Source: Leptotrichia hongkongensis (GTDB lineage: Bacteria > Fusobacteriota > Fusobacteriia > Fusobacteriales > Leptotrichiaceae). Taken from it: 64,000 nt of DNA. Shown here in pieces: positions 37,579 to 46,681 of the stretch. Position 1 is the first letter of the stretch, and each line of letters begins with the position of its first letter. The stretch spans positions 2,108,001 through 2,172,000 of the forward strand of contig NZ_AP019846.1 of NCBI RefSeq assembly GCF_007990635.1. The letters run 5' to 3'. Below the pieces are notes generated by a model. That model worked only from the letters and a program-made list of their open reading frames with translations, had not been told where the DNA came from and searched no databases. Made by a program: the position numbers and the translations under genes.

Positions 37579-38286
37579 TTGAAATTTAAATTTTTTGATG
37601 AAATAAATTCAACAAATACTTATTTAAGGCGACAATTAAGAATAGAAGAATTTGAAGTCATCGTAGCAAAGAAGCAGACAGATGGTAAAGGAAAAAGAGA
37701 AAGCGTGTGGATTTCAAATGAAGGCGCTGCACTCTTCTCCTTTGCTGTTGCAGATAACAATTCTGAATTAGATGAAAAAATAACAATTTTTGCTGGCTAC
37801 ATTGTTTACAAAGTTCTTAAAAACTATATAAAAAATAGCGAAAAACTGACTTTTAAATGGCCAAATGATATTTATTATGAAAATAAAAAAATATGTGGAA
37901 TTCTATGCGAAAAAGTAAGAGGATATATAATAGTAGGAATTGGAATAAATGTTAATAACACCGATTTTGGAATATTCCGTGAAAAAGCCGTTTCACTTGT
38001 AGAAATTACTGGAAAAACTCATTCAGTACAAAATATAATAGAAGATGTAGTATCAGCCTTTGAAAATGAATTCTATAATCTTAACAAAAAATGGGAAAAT
38101 ATATTAATGGTTGTAAATGAAAACAGTTACCTAAAAAATAAGAAAATATTAATCAAGAAAAATGGGAAATTTTTAGATAAAGAATATAAATTCCTTCGTG
38201 TAGACAGAAGAGGAAAGATTTCTATAATTTCCAAAGGAGATAGTGATGAATTAAAATTTGCCTCGCTGGAATTTAAAGTTATATAA
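37579..38286 (+). CDS. birA: Biotin--[carboxyl-carrier] ligase (second copy, intact)
   Basis: 235 residues starting with TTG, with AGAGG 7 nt upstream. Catalytic motifs are visible: 'FFDEINSTNTYLRRQ', TDGKGKRESVW (biotinyl-AMP loop), FKWPNDIYYENKKICGILCE and VGIGINVNN, then a C-terminal SH3-like domain. No N-terminal helix-turn-helix, so it should be enzyme only. It is divergent from the ligase at 27152-27897, so this is an old duplication or separate acquisition. It follows the FakA-FakB gene by 50 bp and ends at a terminator. Confidence 0.9.
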   Translation: MKFKFFDEINSTNTYLRRQLRIEEFEVIVAKKQTDGKGKRESVWISNEGAALFSFAVADNNSELDEKITIFAGYIVYKVLKNYIKNSEKLTFKWPNDIYYENKKICGILCEKVRGYIIVGIGINVNNTDFGIFREKAVSLVEITGKTHSVQNIIEDVVSAFENEFYNLNKKWENILMVVNENSYLKNKKILIKKNGKFLDKEYKFLRVDRRGKISIISKGDSDELKFASLEFKVI

Positions 38287-38291
38287 AAAAT

Positions 38292-38334
38292 AAAGGAATA
38301 TCTTTCTAATCAACATATAGAAGCATATTCCTTT
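38292..38334. terminator. Bidirectional terminator between birA and rfbD
   Basis: AAAGGAATAT and ATATTCCTTT form a perfect 10-bp stem, with A-rich sequence on the left and TTTTTAT on the right. It separates convergent genes. Confidence 0.75.
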
Positions 38335-38339
38335 TTATA

Positions 38340-39221
38340 TTACTTTTTAATTATTTCCATTTCCTCTAAATATCTGTCAATTCCACTTTTCCAGTCCGGA
38401 ATCCTTTCTCCAAGAAGTCTTTCCACCTTCTCGGAAGATAATTTTGAAAAATGTGGTCTTTTGGCAGGAAGATTGAAATCTTCTGTTTTCGCAGTTTCAA
38501 GTGTTCCTTTCCAACCTATTTTTTCAAGCACATATTTTGCCTGTTCATATTTGCTGGCAATTCCATTATTTGTAATATGATACAATCCAAACTGTTCAGT
38601 TTGTATCAATTTCCATGAAAATTCCGCCAAATCTTTTGAATAAGTAGGTGCGGAAATCTGATCATCAACAATACTTAATTTATCACGAGTTTTGCTCCAG
38701 TTGATGACTTGTGTATTAAAATTCTCTCCATTTTTACCAAAAAGCCATGAAGTTCTTATTACAAATGATTTTTCCCAATCAGTTAAAACGGCTTTTTCTC
38801 CTTCATATTTTGAAATTGCATATTTAGAAAGTGGATTTGGGACATCATCTTCAATATAAGGAATTTCTTTTTTTCCATCAAATACAAAATCTGTCGAATA
38901 AGTAACAAATATTGCGTTTATTTTTTTTGCAAATTCTGCTAATTTTTGAGGAGCTTTTTCATTTAATAAAAATGTTTTATTATCATTTTGAGCTTTATCT
39001 ACATCATTATATCCGACACAATTTATTATATGTGTAAAATCATTATTTTTTTCAAAAAATTTTTGTAAATTCCCACTATCTGTTATATCAAGCTCTTGAT
39101 AATCAGTTGCTACATATTTTATATTCAGATTATCAAATAGTTTTTGTAAGTCATATCCCAATTGACCATTAGAGCCTGTTAAAAGTATTTTTAATTTATT
39201 ATTTTGAGAATATTTATTCAA
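38340..39221 (-). CDS. rfbD: dTDP-4-dehydrorhamnose reductase
   Basis: 293 residues, an extended SDR. NAD(P) motif GSNGQLGYDL (about 16-25), 'DYQELDITDSGNLQKFF', INCVGYNDVDKAQ, STDFVFDG and the catalytic YAISKYEGE (Tyr-x3-Lys). It makes the last step of dTDP-L-rhamnose synthesis. It starts with TTG at 39221, with GGGAG 6 nt upstream. RfbA is encoded at 57155-58018, but rfbB and rfbC are not in the window. A terminator at 39408-39426 separates it from the polysaccharide genes upstream, so it may have its own promoter; I see no convincing one. Confidence 0.93.
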   Translation of the reverse strand: MNKYSQNNKLKILLTGSNGQLGYDLQKLFDNLNIKYVATDYQELDITDSGNLQKFFEKNNDFTHIINCVGYNDVDKAQNDNKTFLLNEKAPQKLAEFAKKINAIFVTYSTDFVFDGKKEIPYIEDDVPNPLSKYAISKYEGEKAVLTDWEKSFVIRTSWLFGKNGENFNTQVINWSKTRDKLSIVDDQISAPTYSKDLAEFSWKLIQTEQFGLYHITNNGIASKYEQAKYVLEKIGWKGTLETAKTEDFNLPAKRPHFSKLSSEKVERLLGERIPDWKSGIDRYLEEMEIIKK

Positions 39222-39407
39222 CTTATTCTCCCTTCTCGTTATAGAAATCTTTTTTAATACTAGTCCTATTTAAAAAATAATTTTAACTAATCTTCTTCTA
39301 TTTAAATAGAAAAAAATATAAAATAACTAGTCATTACACAAATTTAAAACCTAAGTGAAGTATCTCCATAAGTTTTTACAATAGGCTTTGTTATATTATA
39401 CAAAAAA

Positions 39408-39426
39408 GACTGGAATAAGTCCAGTC
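39408..39426 (-). terminator. Terminator at the end of the polysaccharide transcript
   Basis: GACTGG and CCAGTC pair around 7 nt, and on the minus strand the stem is followed by TTTTTTG. It lies 8 bp after the stop codon of the last glycosyltransferase gene. Confidence 0.75.
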
Positions 39427-39433
39427 CTTTGTT

Positions 39434-40336
39434 TTAACCTTTTACTATAAAAGAAATTTGTTTCTTCAACGGGATATTAATTTTAGATTTCTTTAAATTT
39501 AAAAATCTATTGAATCTATTCTTTTCTATATCTGTTATTTTAAAATATTCTTCAATTAATTTTTTCTTATCTTCTGTCAACAAACTGCCATATTTATTAT
39601 AAATAACTTTTATCAGCTGTCTGTCCCTCTCATCAAAGTATCTTTTTGACAAAAGCTCTCTTATAGTATTTTTAGCTCCAATCTGATTATCTCCATGTTG
39701 TCTATAATATATTAATGCCTTATTAACGAATATTCTCTCAAAAAATAATTCTGAGATAAGATGAATATATCTGTCATGCAAATAAACTTCTTTAGGAAAA
39801 GGTAAAATAAAATTCTTTATTTCTTTTGAAATTAGAATAGTAGCACCTTGTACAAAATAGTTAAAAAATACATTTTCCAGTCCTCTATTTATCGCTTTTT
39901 AGAAATAAAAGTATCTTTTAAAATATTGGATTTATTTTTATCAAACAAGATCGCATCAGAATGAATCTTACAACTGCGTTCTAAGTTTTCTATCATTTTT
40001 GAAGCAATAGCATACTAGTTTATTTTCAACCCAAATATCATCTTGATCAGAAAACATTATAAATTCAGACTCCGAACTTTTTAATAGCTCTTCAAAATTC
40101 CGCACTATTCCAATATTTCCTTTATTATCCTTTAAAATTTTTATTCTTTTATCCTTTTTATGATAATTTTGTATAATTTCCAATGTTTTATCTGTCGAAT
40201 TATCATCACGTATCAGTAAATTCCAATTATGATATGTCTGATTAATAATGGAATCAAGCTGTTCACCTAAATATTTCTCGCCATTATAGGTTGCCATAAG
40301 AATATCAATTTTTTTATTTTCTATCATCCAGTTCAC
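39434..40336 (-). pseudogene. Family 2 glycosyltransferase, two frameshifts
   Basis: Residues 1-113 read as a GT-A glycosyltransferase: 'KIDILMATYNGEKYLGEQLD', LIRDDNSTDKT and MFSDQDDIW. Around 40009-40015 one base is extra (or two missing); the next frame then gives 'IASKMIENLERSCKIHSDAI'. At 39896-39900 a T5 run is one short; adding a base gives 'AINRGLENVFFNYFVQGATI' and joins to 'YLHDRYIHLISELFFERIFV' and the stop at 39434. Total about 300 residues, normal for a rhamnosyl/galactosyl-type transferase. Overlaps the preceding GT gene by 23 bp. Likely non-functional as read. Confidence 0.75.
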
Positions 40337-41159
40337 CCATCTTATTCTTCATAAAATCAGTAATTCCCTTAAACATATATTTCAATTTTCTCAACTTATC
40401 TTTTTCATAAAAAATAACTTTAAAAAAATCATTCAAAATATAGTAAATATATCTTAATCTATATTTTTTATATTTTTTTAACATGTAAAATTTGTTTCTC
40501 ATAATATAATATTTTCTTATATGATTATGGTTTAAAACAGAAATTTTTCTTGTAAAAAAGTTTCTTTTCTCAAGATTTCCCAATTCGTGAAACATTCGTA
40601 TTTTATTTAATTGAATGACCTTGTATCCACTTTCTATTATTCTAAAGCATATTTCACTATCAACCTCATCGATAAAAAGATTTTCATCAAATTTTCCAAT
40701 TTCTTCCCATATTTTTAAATTTAATAAATTTCCTGAAGTCATTACATGATCAATCTCAACAGATTCCTTATCATCGCTAGATTTATCTGTATCATTTTTT
40801 AAAATATGCCTGGGAGAAATAATACCGACATTATTTTTTGTCATCTTCTCAAAAGCTCTAAAATAAGCTTTTATACTGTCAGAATCAAATGAACTATCCT
40901 GATCCATAGTCAATATCCATTCAAAATTATCATTAACTGCCTTTTCACAAGCCAAATTCAAAGCTTTTGCAATTCCTAAATTTTTATCGTTATAAATATA
41001 CTCCGTTTTTAAATTATTTAAACTATCAGCTAACTTTTTATTATTTTCTTTAGAATTATCAATTATGTATAATTTTTCCACATAATCAATGTATGTCCTT
41101 ATATTTTTTATATTTTCATCGTCTGGATTATACCAGATTACAGTTGCAGGTATTTTCAT
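40314..41159 (-). CDS. Family 2 glycosyltransferase, rhamnosyltransferase-like
   Basis: 281 residues. The start 'IPATVIWYNPDDENIKNIRT' and LYIIDNS, then LNLACEKA and ILTMDQDSSF (DxD-type metal site) resemble the rhamnosyltransferase family (WbbL/RfbF-type). 'MTSGNLLNLKIWEEIGKFDE' and FIDEVDSEICFRI are the acceptor-side motifs. The basic C-terminus (about 225-281) probably lies on the membrane face. Sugar specificity cannot be read from sequence; rhamnose fits RfbA and RfbD in the locus. Intact. Confidence 0.85.
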   Translation of the reverse strand: MKIPATVIWYNPDDENIKNIRTYIDYVEKLYIIDNSKENNKKLADSLNNLKTEYIYNDKNLGIAKALNLACEKAVNDNFEWILTMDQDSSFDSDSIKAYFRAFEKMTKNNVGIISPRHILKNDTDKSSDDKESVEIDHVMTSGNLLNLKIWEEIGKFDENLFIDEVDSEICFRIIESGYKVIQLNKIRMFHELGNLEKRNFFTRKISVLNHNHIRKYYIMRNKFYMLKKYKKYRLRYIYYILNDFFKVIFYEKDKLRKLKYMFKGITDFMKNKMGELDDRK

Positions 41160-41179
41160 AATTTTCCTTCTTTTTTAAA

Positions 41180-41740
41180 TCAGAATATTTCAACTTTGAA
41201 TATATTTGCTTTACTTTTAATAGCTGCTTCTATACCGACATCTGAGTCTTCAAAAATTAAAGTCTCTTCTGGATTTATATTAAAATAAGTCATGGCTTTA
41301 ATAAATCCTTCTGGATTCGGCTTTTTATTTTCAACATCTTCTGCAGCAATAATTAATTCAAATAATTCTCTTTTATTGAAGAAATCAAGAATTTCCTTAC
41401 TATTTTTTTGAGAGGCTGTTGTTACTAATGCTATATGATATTCTTTTTTTAATGATTCAAGCATATTGAATAAATGAGTATTAATTTTAGCAACATTTAA
41501 ATGTCTATTGTATGTATTTTTCTTAATTTTATGAACAATTTCCATTTCATTTTCATTTAGTCCCATTTTAGGAAGAAATTCCTTATAATGTTTTCCATAA
41601 CATTCTTTTATAAAAAAATCATAATCCATATCATAGTTTATTTCATTTAATGCTTCTTTATAAGAATAAAAATTTACTTTTGTAGTATCAAATAAAGTAC
41701 CATCTAAATCACATAAAATTAATTTATTTTTTTTCATCAT
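41180..41740 (-). CDS. HAD-family sugar-phosphate phosphatase/phosphoglucomutase-like
   Basis: About 186 residues. Motif I is LILCDLDGTLFDTTK, motif II ALVTTAS, motif III Lys in ENKKPNPEGF and motif IV IFEDSDVGIEAA, with a helical cap between, as in beta-phosphoglucomutase and GmhB-like enzymes. The start overlaps the end of the kinase gene upstream, with ATG codons at 41749, 41740 and 41737 all possible. Tight linkage with a nucleotidyltransferase and a kinase suggests it processes an activated sugar or polyol precursor for the surface polymer; substrate unknown. Confidence 0.82.
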   Translation of the reverse strand: MMKKNKLILCDLDGTLFDTTKVNFYSYKEALNEINYDMDYDFFIKECYGKHYKEFLPKMGLNENEMEIVHKIKKNTYNRHLNVAKINTHLFNMLESLKKEYHIALVTTASQKNSKEILDFFNKRELFELIIAAEDVENKKPNPEGFIKAMTYFNINPEETLIFEDSDVGIEAAIKSKANIFKVEIF

Positions 41741-43642
41741 TATCACCATACATTTCTATAACATCATTTAGAACCATTAATAAACCTGAATAGAATATTA
41801 GCACTCTATCACTATCTTTTCTTATCTTATAAGGCATTAATCTTAACCAGTGTATTATTTCATGAAAATAAATACTTCTAACTTGCTCTTTACTAAACTT
41901 AGAATTCATATATTCATTTAATTTTTTATAAAAATAAACGTAAGTATGTGATTTAGTAAAGAGAAAATTGATTTTATTTTCTTCAAGACTAACATCATAA
42001 GTTTTCATCATAAATTCATATCCACCATGAATCGACTGTAATAATTTTCCATAGTCTAAATTAGCAGAATCATGGACATTTCCTGTATTAGGATCTATTA
42101 TATAAAAATCATCTTCTTGATTTTTTCCTCTTGTACAAACGATATTTTCAATTGTCAAATCACCATGTAAATCTGAATATGTATCATTTTTAAATATTTC
42201 GTAAAGATATTCTTTTGATAAATATTTTAAATAGTAAGATAAATTTTTATATGCTCTTCCATTTATAATTATTTCATCGTATTTTGATAATTTTTTTATA
42301 GCAGATGCTTCTAATATTTTTTCTATATTTGCTGTAACTTTAGAATCAATATACTTATCTATTGTTTTTTTATCTGACTGTCTAACATTCTCTGTATAAA
42401 CAAATTCATTTAGGGATTCCAAGGCTTTTTTCATTATGCTCCACCCTTTTTCATACGGCATTGAATGAGCATATTCGAATAAAACTATTGCATTAGAATC
42501 ATAAGGCATGTCATAATAACAATATTCACTTGTTTTTTCTTGTTCAATAATTTTGGGTAACGGTAATCCTCTTCTATCATTTTTTTCAATCCAAACTACT
42601 TGATCATATAACTTTTCTCTATCCTCAAAAGCATATTTTCTATAAAACATTTTATCATTTTTCATGCATAACATTGTTGTTGCATTTGAACCTGCAGAAA
42701 AATCTCTTATAATATTAATATTTTGATTTATTTTTAAATAATTTTCTATATAAGTCTTATCATTATCCATAAAATATTTCTCTAAAAATTGCAATTTTTC
42801 TTTATTATTTTGATTAGGTAATAAGTTCAAATATATTTCATTTTTTTGATTTTTAGCCATGTAAGAAAATTTTTCTTTAAAAGCTATGGAAATAATTAAC
42901 ATTTCTATTATTGAAATTAAGATGTAAGCATAAAATAATACTGGTATTTTAGACATTATTGCCAATTGATTTACTCCAAAAGTATCATTTGAAAAAAATA
43001 TAATAAATATGTCTACTAATTTAAAATTATACCCTTTCATCATTAAAAATAGCGAAAAAACATAGTAAGAAAATAAGTAAATTAGCCACATTGATATTGT
43101 CAATGATACCATTCTTATTTTATTGATTTTCTTAAAAATATCTTTAAAATTCCATATTAGTGACCACATAAATTTTAAAAAGTTAAGCTCTATATTTTGA
43201 TTAAATAATGAAGCTATTTTTAATGAAATTATTTTTATATATTTTTAATCCGTAAACTAAAACTAAAACAACTACTATAGAAATCGAAAATAGGATATAA
43301 AATACAAAACTTTTTCAATTTGTCTATTTGAAATTTTAAACATAAATATTGAAAAATAATTCCAACCATTATAACATCCAATATTCTATCTACTATGACT
43401 GTCGATAATGAAAAGGCGTATTTATTTTTCATTTTTTTACCTGAATATACTGCTCTAAACAAATCTCCTGCTATCCTAAAAGGAAAAATTAAATTTATTA
43501 AATTCCCAAATGCTAAAGCTTGAATCAAGTTTCTACGTCTAGGCTCTTCGTAAACTTCAATAAACATTTTCCATCTTAAAACTCTTATTATTTGTGCTAA
43601 ACACAAAGTACTTGCAGCAATAATAAACAACACTATGCTCAT
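41724..43642 (-). pseudogene. Flippase-like membrane domain fused to a phosphotransferase-type kinase; two frameshifts
   Basis: The N-terminal part (43642-43235) is a YbhN/LPG-synthase-type membrane domain with 'AQIIRVLRWKMFIEVYEEPR' and PFRIAGDLFRAVYSGKKM. Removing one A at each A5 run (43311-43315 and 43217-43221) joins it through 'VFYILFSISIVVVLVLVYGL' and 'ASLFNQNIELNFLKFMW' to the frame that ends at 41724. After further helices (about to residue 240) comes an aminoglycoside/choline-kinase-like domain with SDLHGDLTIENIV (catalytic HGD...N) and FYIIDPNTG (metal site). Total about 639 residues. As read, the kinase half can still be translated alone from 43169. Fusion of these two domains suggests phosphorylation of a membrane-linked precursor, which is inference. 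Confidence 0.72.
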
Positions 43643-43661
43643 TTTTCTTTCTCCTCTTTAC

Positions 43662-44396
43662 TTATATTAATTCTTTAAAATCGTAATTTTTAGCTTCCTT
43701 ATACTCTTCAGGAGTTCCAAATGATACATGTAAATCAGTTAAAAAATATTTTATCTTCATATTTTTTTCAGCCATAATATTATATATTCCACTAATAAAA
43801 TATTCATCATATTTACAATTATCCAAATATTCTTTAGCTGATTCCTCAAAAATATTTTTATTTTTGAAATAGTAAGCTCCACAAATTGCCTTGTCACTTA
43901 TCACTTTTTTTTCCATAGTTCTTTTTACATTTCCAGCATCATTTATTTCAATATAACTAAATCTTGGGTCATTAGAAGTAAATGTCAAAATTGCCCCATC
44001 CACATCAGTATTATTTTTCAAACTAAAATCATAAAATGAATTGCATGTAAAGCAATGGTCACAATCATTAAATAGAATAGGATTATTATTATCAACTAGT
44101 TTAACTCCTTCTAGACATGTTAAAACCGCTCCATTTAAAACATTGTTTATAACTTGTAATTTTGCATTTGGATAATATTTCAAAATTTCTTTATCTATAT
44201 TATAATTTTCAATATGTTCTTTCAATACTACAAAAATCAAATTATCAATATCAATAAATTTTGCAATTGATTGTGTTGCCCAAAAGAAAAAAGGATGTCC
44301 ATCTAATTCTATTAATGGTTTAGGTAACATTATTCCTTCTTTTTTAAATCTTGTTCCTCCTCCAGCCATAGGCATTATTAAATTTATTTTTGGCAT
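43662..44396 (-). CDS. Sugar/polyol-phosphate nucleotidyltransferase
   Basis: 244 residues. The N-terminal nucleotide-binding signature is MPMAGGGTRFKKEG (about 8-21), then MLPKPLIELDG, the glucose-1-phosphate nucleotidyltransferase type. NDCDHCF (about 114-120) carries the metal Asp. It is shorter than RfbA and closer in form to LicC-like or WcbM-type enzymes. Preceded by an epimerase gene and followed 19 bp later by the flippase-kinase gene and then a HAD phosphatase, an arrangement that fits a small pathway making an NDP- or CDP-activated decoration. Intact. Confidence 0.85.
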   Translation of the reverse strand: MPKINLIMPMAGGGTRFKKEGIMLPKPLIELDGHPFFFWATQSIAKFIDIDNLIFVVLKEHIENYNIDKEILKYYPNAKLQVINNVLNGAVLTCLEGVKLVDNNNPILFNDCDHCFTCNSFYDFSLKNNTDVDGAILTFTSNDPRFSYIEINDAGNVKRTMEKKVISDKAICGAYYFKNKNIFEESAKEYLDNCKYDEYFISGIYNIMAEKNMKIKYFLTDLHVSFGTPEEYKEAKNYDFKELI

Positions 44397-44407
44397 TTTT
44401 AATCTCC

Positions 44408-45430
44408 TTATATTTTATCTAATTGACTTAATAATTCACATTCATTTTCTATCACACGTTTAAGCCCTTCAGTAATATCCACTTTTGGTTCCCAGTTGTA
44501 TTTAGTTTTAGCATAGGTATTATCACAAAGTGAATATTTATTAATTTCTTCTTTTAAGATGGAATCTTTTATTTTATAAAAACCTTCATAAAGCTCAGGA
44601 TATTTTTCCCAATAATGAGCGTCATCAGCATATTCTGCTTTAATATTTTTTCCCATTATTTTAGAAGCAATTTCATACATTTCATTTACAGAATAATTTG
44701 TCAATGAAGAACAATTGACACAGTCAAATCCTTCTCCTTTTTGAACAGCAACCGCTAAGTCTATAAGGTCATCTACATATATATAATCTCTTCTTTGATT
44801 CCCATCAGAATGGAAAATCGGCGTTCTATCATAATAAAGCTCTCTAATCATATAAGCGACAAAAGGCGGCTGTTTTCTTAGACAATCTATATGGGGTCCA
44901 TAAACATTTGCAAAACGAATACAAGTAACATTCATTCCATAAGTATCACAAAAAGACTGAGCAAATCTTTCTGCAACATATTTGGTATTTGGATAAATTA
45001 AAGTAGGAAGTTCAAATTTATCTTCTTTAGTTGGAAAATTTTTATCATTTTCATAGATTGCATTTGTACTTGCCTGAATTACTTTTTTTACTCCAAATTT
45101 TCTACTATTTTCTAAGATATTTACAAAACCTGTTGTATTAACATCTATTGCTTCTTGCGGATTAGACTGACAATCTGGAAGTGGTGCTATTCCTGCAATA
45201 TTATAAACATAATCTACATCGCCATTTTTTAATAGCGATTCTATACCCTCTCTATCTCTAATATCCATTCTAATTATTTCATCTCTAAAATCATGATCTG
45301 AAAAAATAAGATTATCTTCTTTTCCATAAGAAAAATTATCTATAAGTATAAGTTCATCTCCATTTTTCCACAATCTATATGCGAGTTGGGAACCTATAAA
45401 TCCAGCAGCTCCTGTTACTAATATTTTCAT
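44408..45430 (-). CDS. NAD-dependent epimerase/dehydratase (extended SDR)
   Basis: 340 residues. GAAGFIGSQLAYRL (about 7-20) is the NAD-binding motif, 'YVYNIAGIAPLPDCQSNP' the extended-SDR substrate loop, QASTNAIYE the Ser/Thr position and YPNTKYVAERFAQ the catalytic Tyr-x3-Lys. IRFANVYGP and QRRDYIYVDDLIDLA are typical of UDP-glucose 4-epimerase-like proteins. Substrate unknown. 11 bp upstream of the nucleotidyltransferase, so co-transcribed. Confidence 0.9.
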   Translation of the reverse strand: MKILVTGAAGFIGSQLAYRLWKNGDELILIDNFSYGKEDNLIFSDHDFRDEIIRMDIRDREGIESLLKNGDVDYVYNIAGIAPLPDCQSNPQEAIDVNTTGFVNILENSRKFGVKKVIQASTNAIYENDKNFPTKEDKFELPTLIYPNTKYVAERFAQSFCDTYGMNVTCIRFANVYGPHIDCLRKQPPFVAYMIRELYYDRTPIFHSDGNQRRDYIYVDDLIDLAVAVQKGEGFDCVNCSSLTNYSVNEMYEIASKIMGKNIKAEYADDAHYWEKYPELYEGFYKIKDSILKEEINKYSLCDNTYAKTKYNWEPKVDITEGLKRVIENECELLSQLDKI

Positions 45431-45459
45431 AAAAATTCCACCTTTCTATTTATTATTTT

Positions 45460-46544
45460 TTATATTTTAAGTATACTTTTAAACTGTTTAGTAAAATATT
45501 TTACTAAAGGTAAAACTATAATCGCATATCCAAAACTCAATACGACAACTGATAAAAAAACACAAAACTTCATTATTTTATTTCCCATTACTAATTCAGG
45601 AATATTATCATAAAAATAAATTATTATTTGATGATGTATTAAAAAAGCTAAAAAGTATATTGTGCAAAATAACTAATTTTTTAGCAAATAAATGTATTTT
45701 TGATAATTTAAAAGCTGTAATTAAAAACTCTAAAATAAGAAATATCGAAATTCCAACTAAAATCATATGAAATTGATATGGTAATATTTTAAAAAACAAT
45801 TTATAAAATAACAAATAAAATATTGACAATACTCTCAAAGAATTTCTAATTCTTTGTTTTTAGAAATATATAACGTCATCATCATTCCAAAATAAAAATC
45901 TAATAACCGCATCAAAGGATTGCAATTTTCAAGCATTTTAAATAAAAATTTATAATTTATATGCAAAACTATTGACATTAATAGTATTCCTATAAAAGTA
46001 GTCAATGGTTTTTTATTTCCAAACCAAAATAAAACTGGAAAAAACAAATAAGTAATAATTATAAATCCTGTATACCACTCTCCAACTAAATAAAAACTAG
46101 ACATTTTATACAAAAAGAAACCATCCAATCCTAAAATAGTTAAAATAATTTTCCAATAATGGCTATCACCTATAGTTTTATTTAAAATAAACATTGTTAT
46201 AATTGCTACGAAAGGTATGTTATCCAAAAGGAAGGATAAATTGCTAAAATTCGTTTTTTAAAAAATTTTTTTATAGAAAAGTTTTCTCTATTAGTAAGAG
46301 AAAGAGTTAATCCCGATATAATTATAAATAATGAAACGCCAATATCTCCTAAATAAACTTTGAAATAATGCAAATTCGCTAATAATGGAGCTTCATTATT
46401 TCTAAATGCAGCATTCGCATTTAAATGAATCATTATTATAATTAATGCTGCCAATACTTTTATTACATCTACATAAAATAAATGTGTATTATTTTTTGAT
46501 TCATTAATAATTTCTTTTCCTATTTTTACATTATTGTGATTCAC
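45460..46544 (-). pseudogene. Acyltransferase 3 family membrane protein, four frameshifts
   Basis: GTG at 46544 with AAGGAG upstream opens 'YVDVIKVLAALIIIMIHLNA', the classic start of membrane O-acyltransferases with the catalytic His. Adding one base at 46211-46213, 45837-45839, 45677-45682 and 45650-45654 yields one frame: YPSFWITYLFVAIITMFIL, ISYFAQYTFLAFLIHHQII and 'FGYAIIVLPLVKYFTKQFKS', stopping at 45460; about 360 residues and ten helices. It would have O-acetylated or otherwise acylated the surface polysaccharide. All four lesions are one-base losses. Almost certainly non-functional as read. Confidence 0.8.
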
Positions 46545-46681
46545 GATATTTTTTCTCCTTATATAATAAATTTATTAAATAGAGTGTTATATTATCTACT
46601 TAAGTTTTTAAGATTGCCATGTTTAAAACATTAAAAAACATTAATCTGCTTTTTAGTTCTAAAATATACATCTATATATTT

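Noticed and set aside
39330-39425. Open minus-strand frame ending YGDTSLRF upstream of rfbD, possible gene remnant
   Set aside because: Only about 30 codons, overlaps the terminator at 39408-39426, and has no start or family match.
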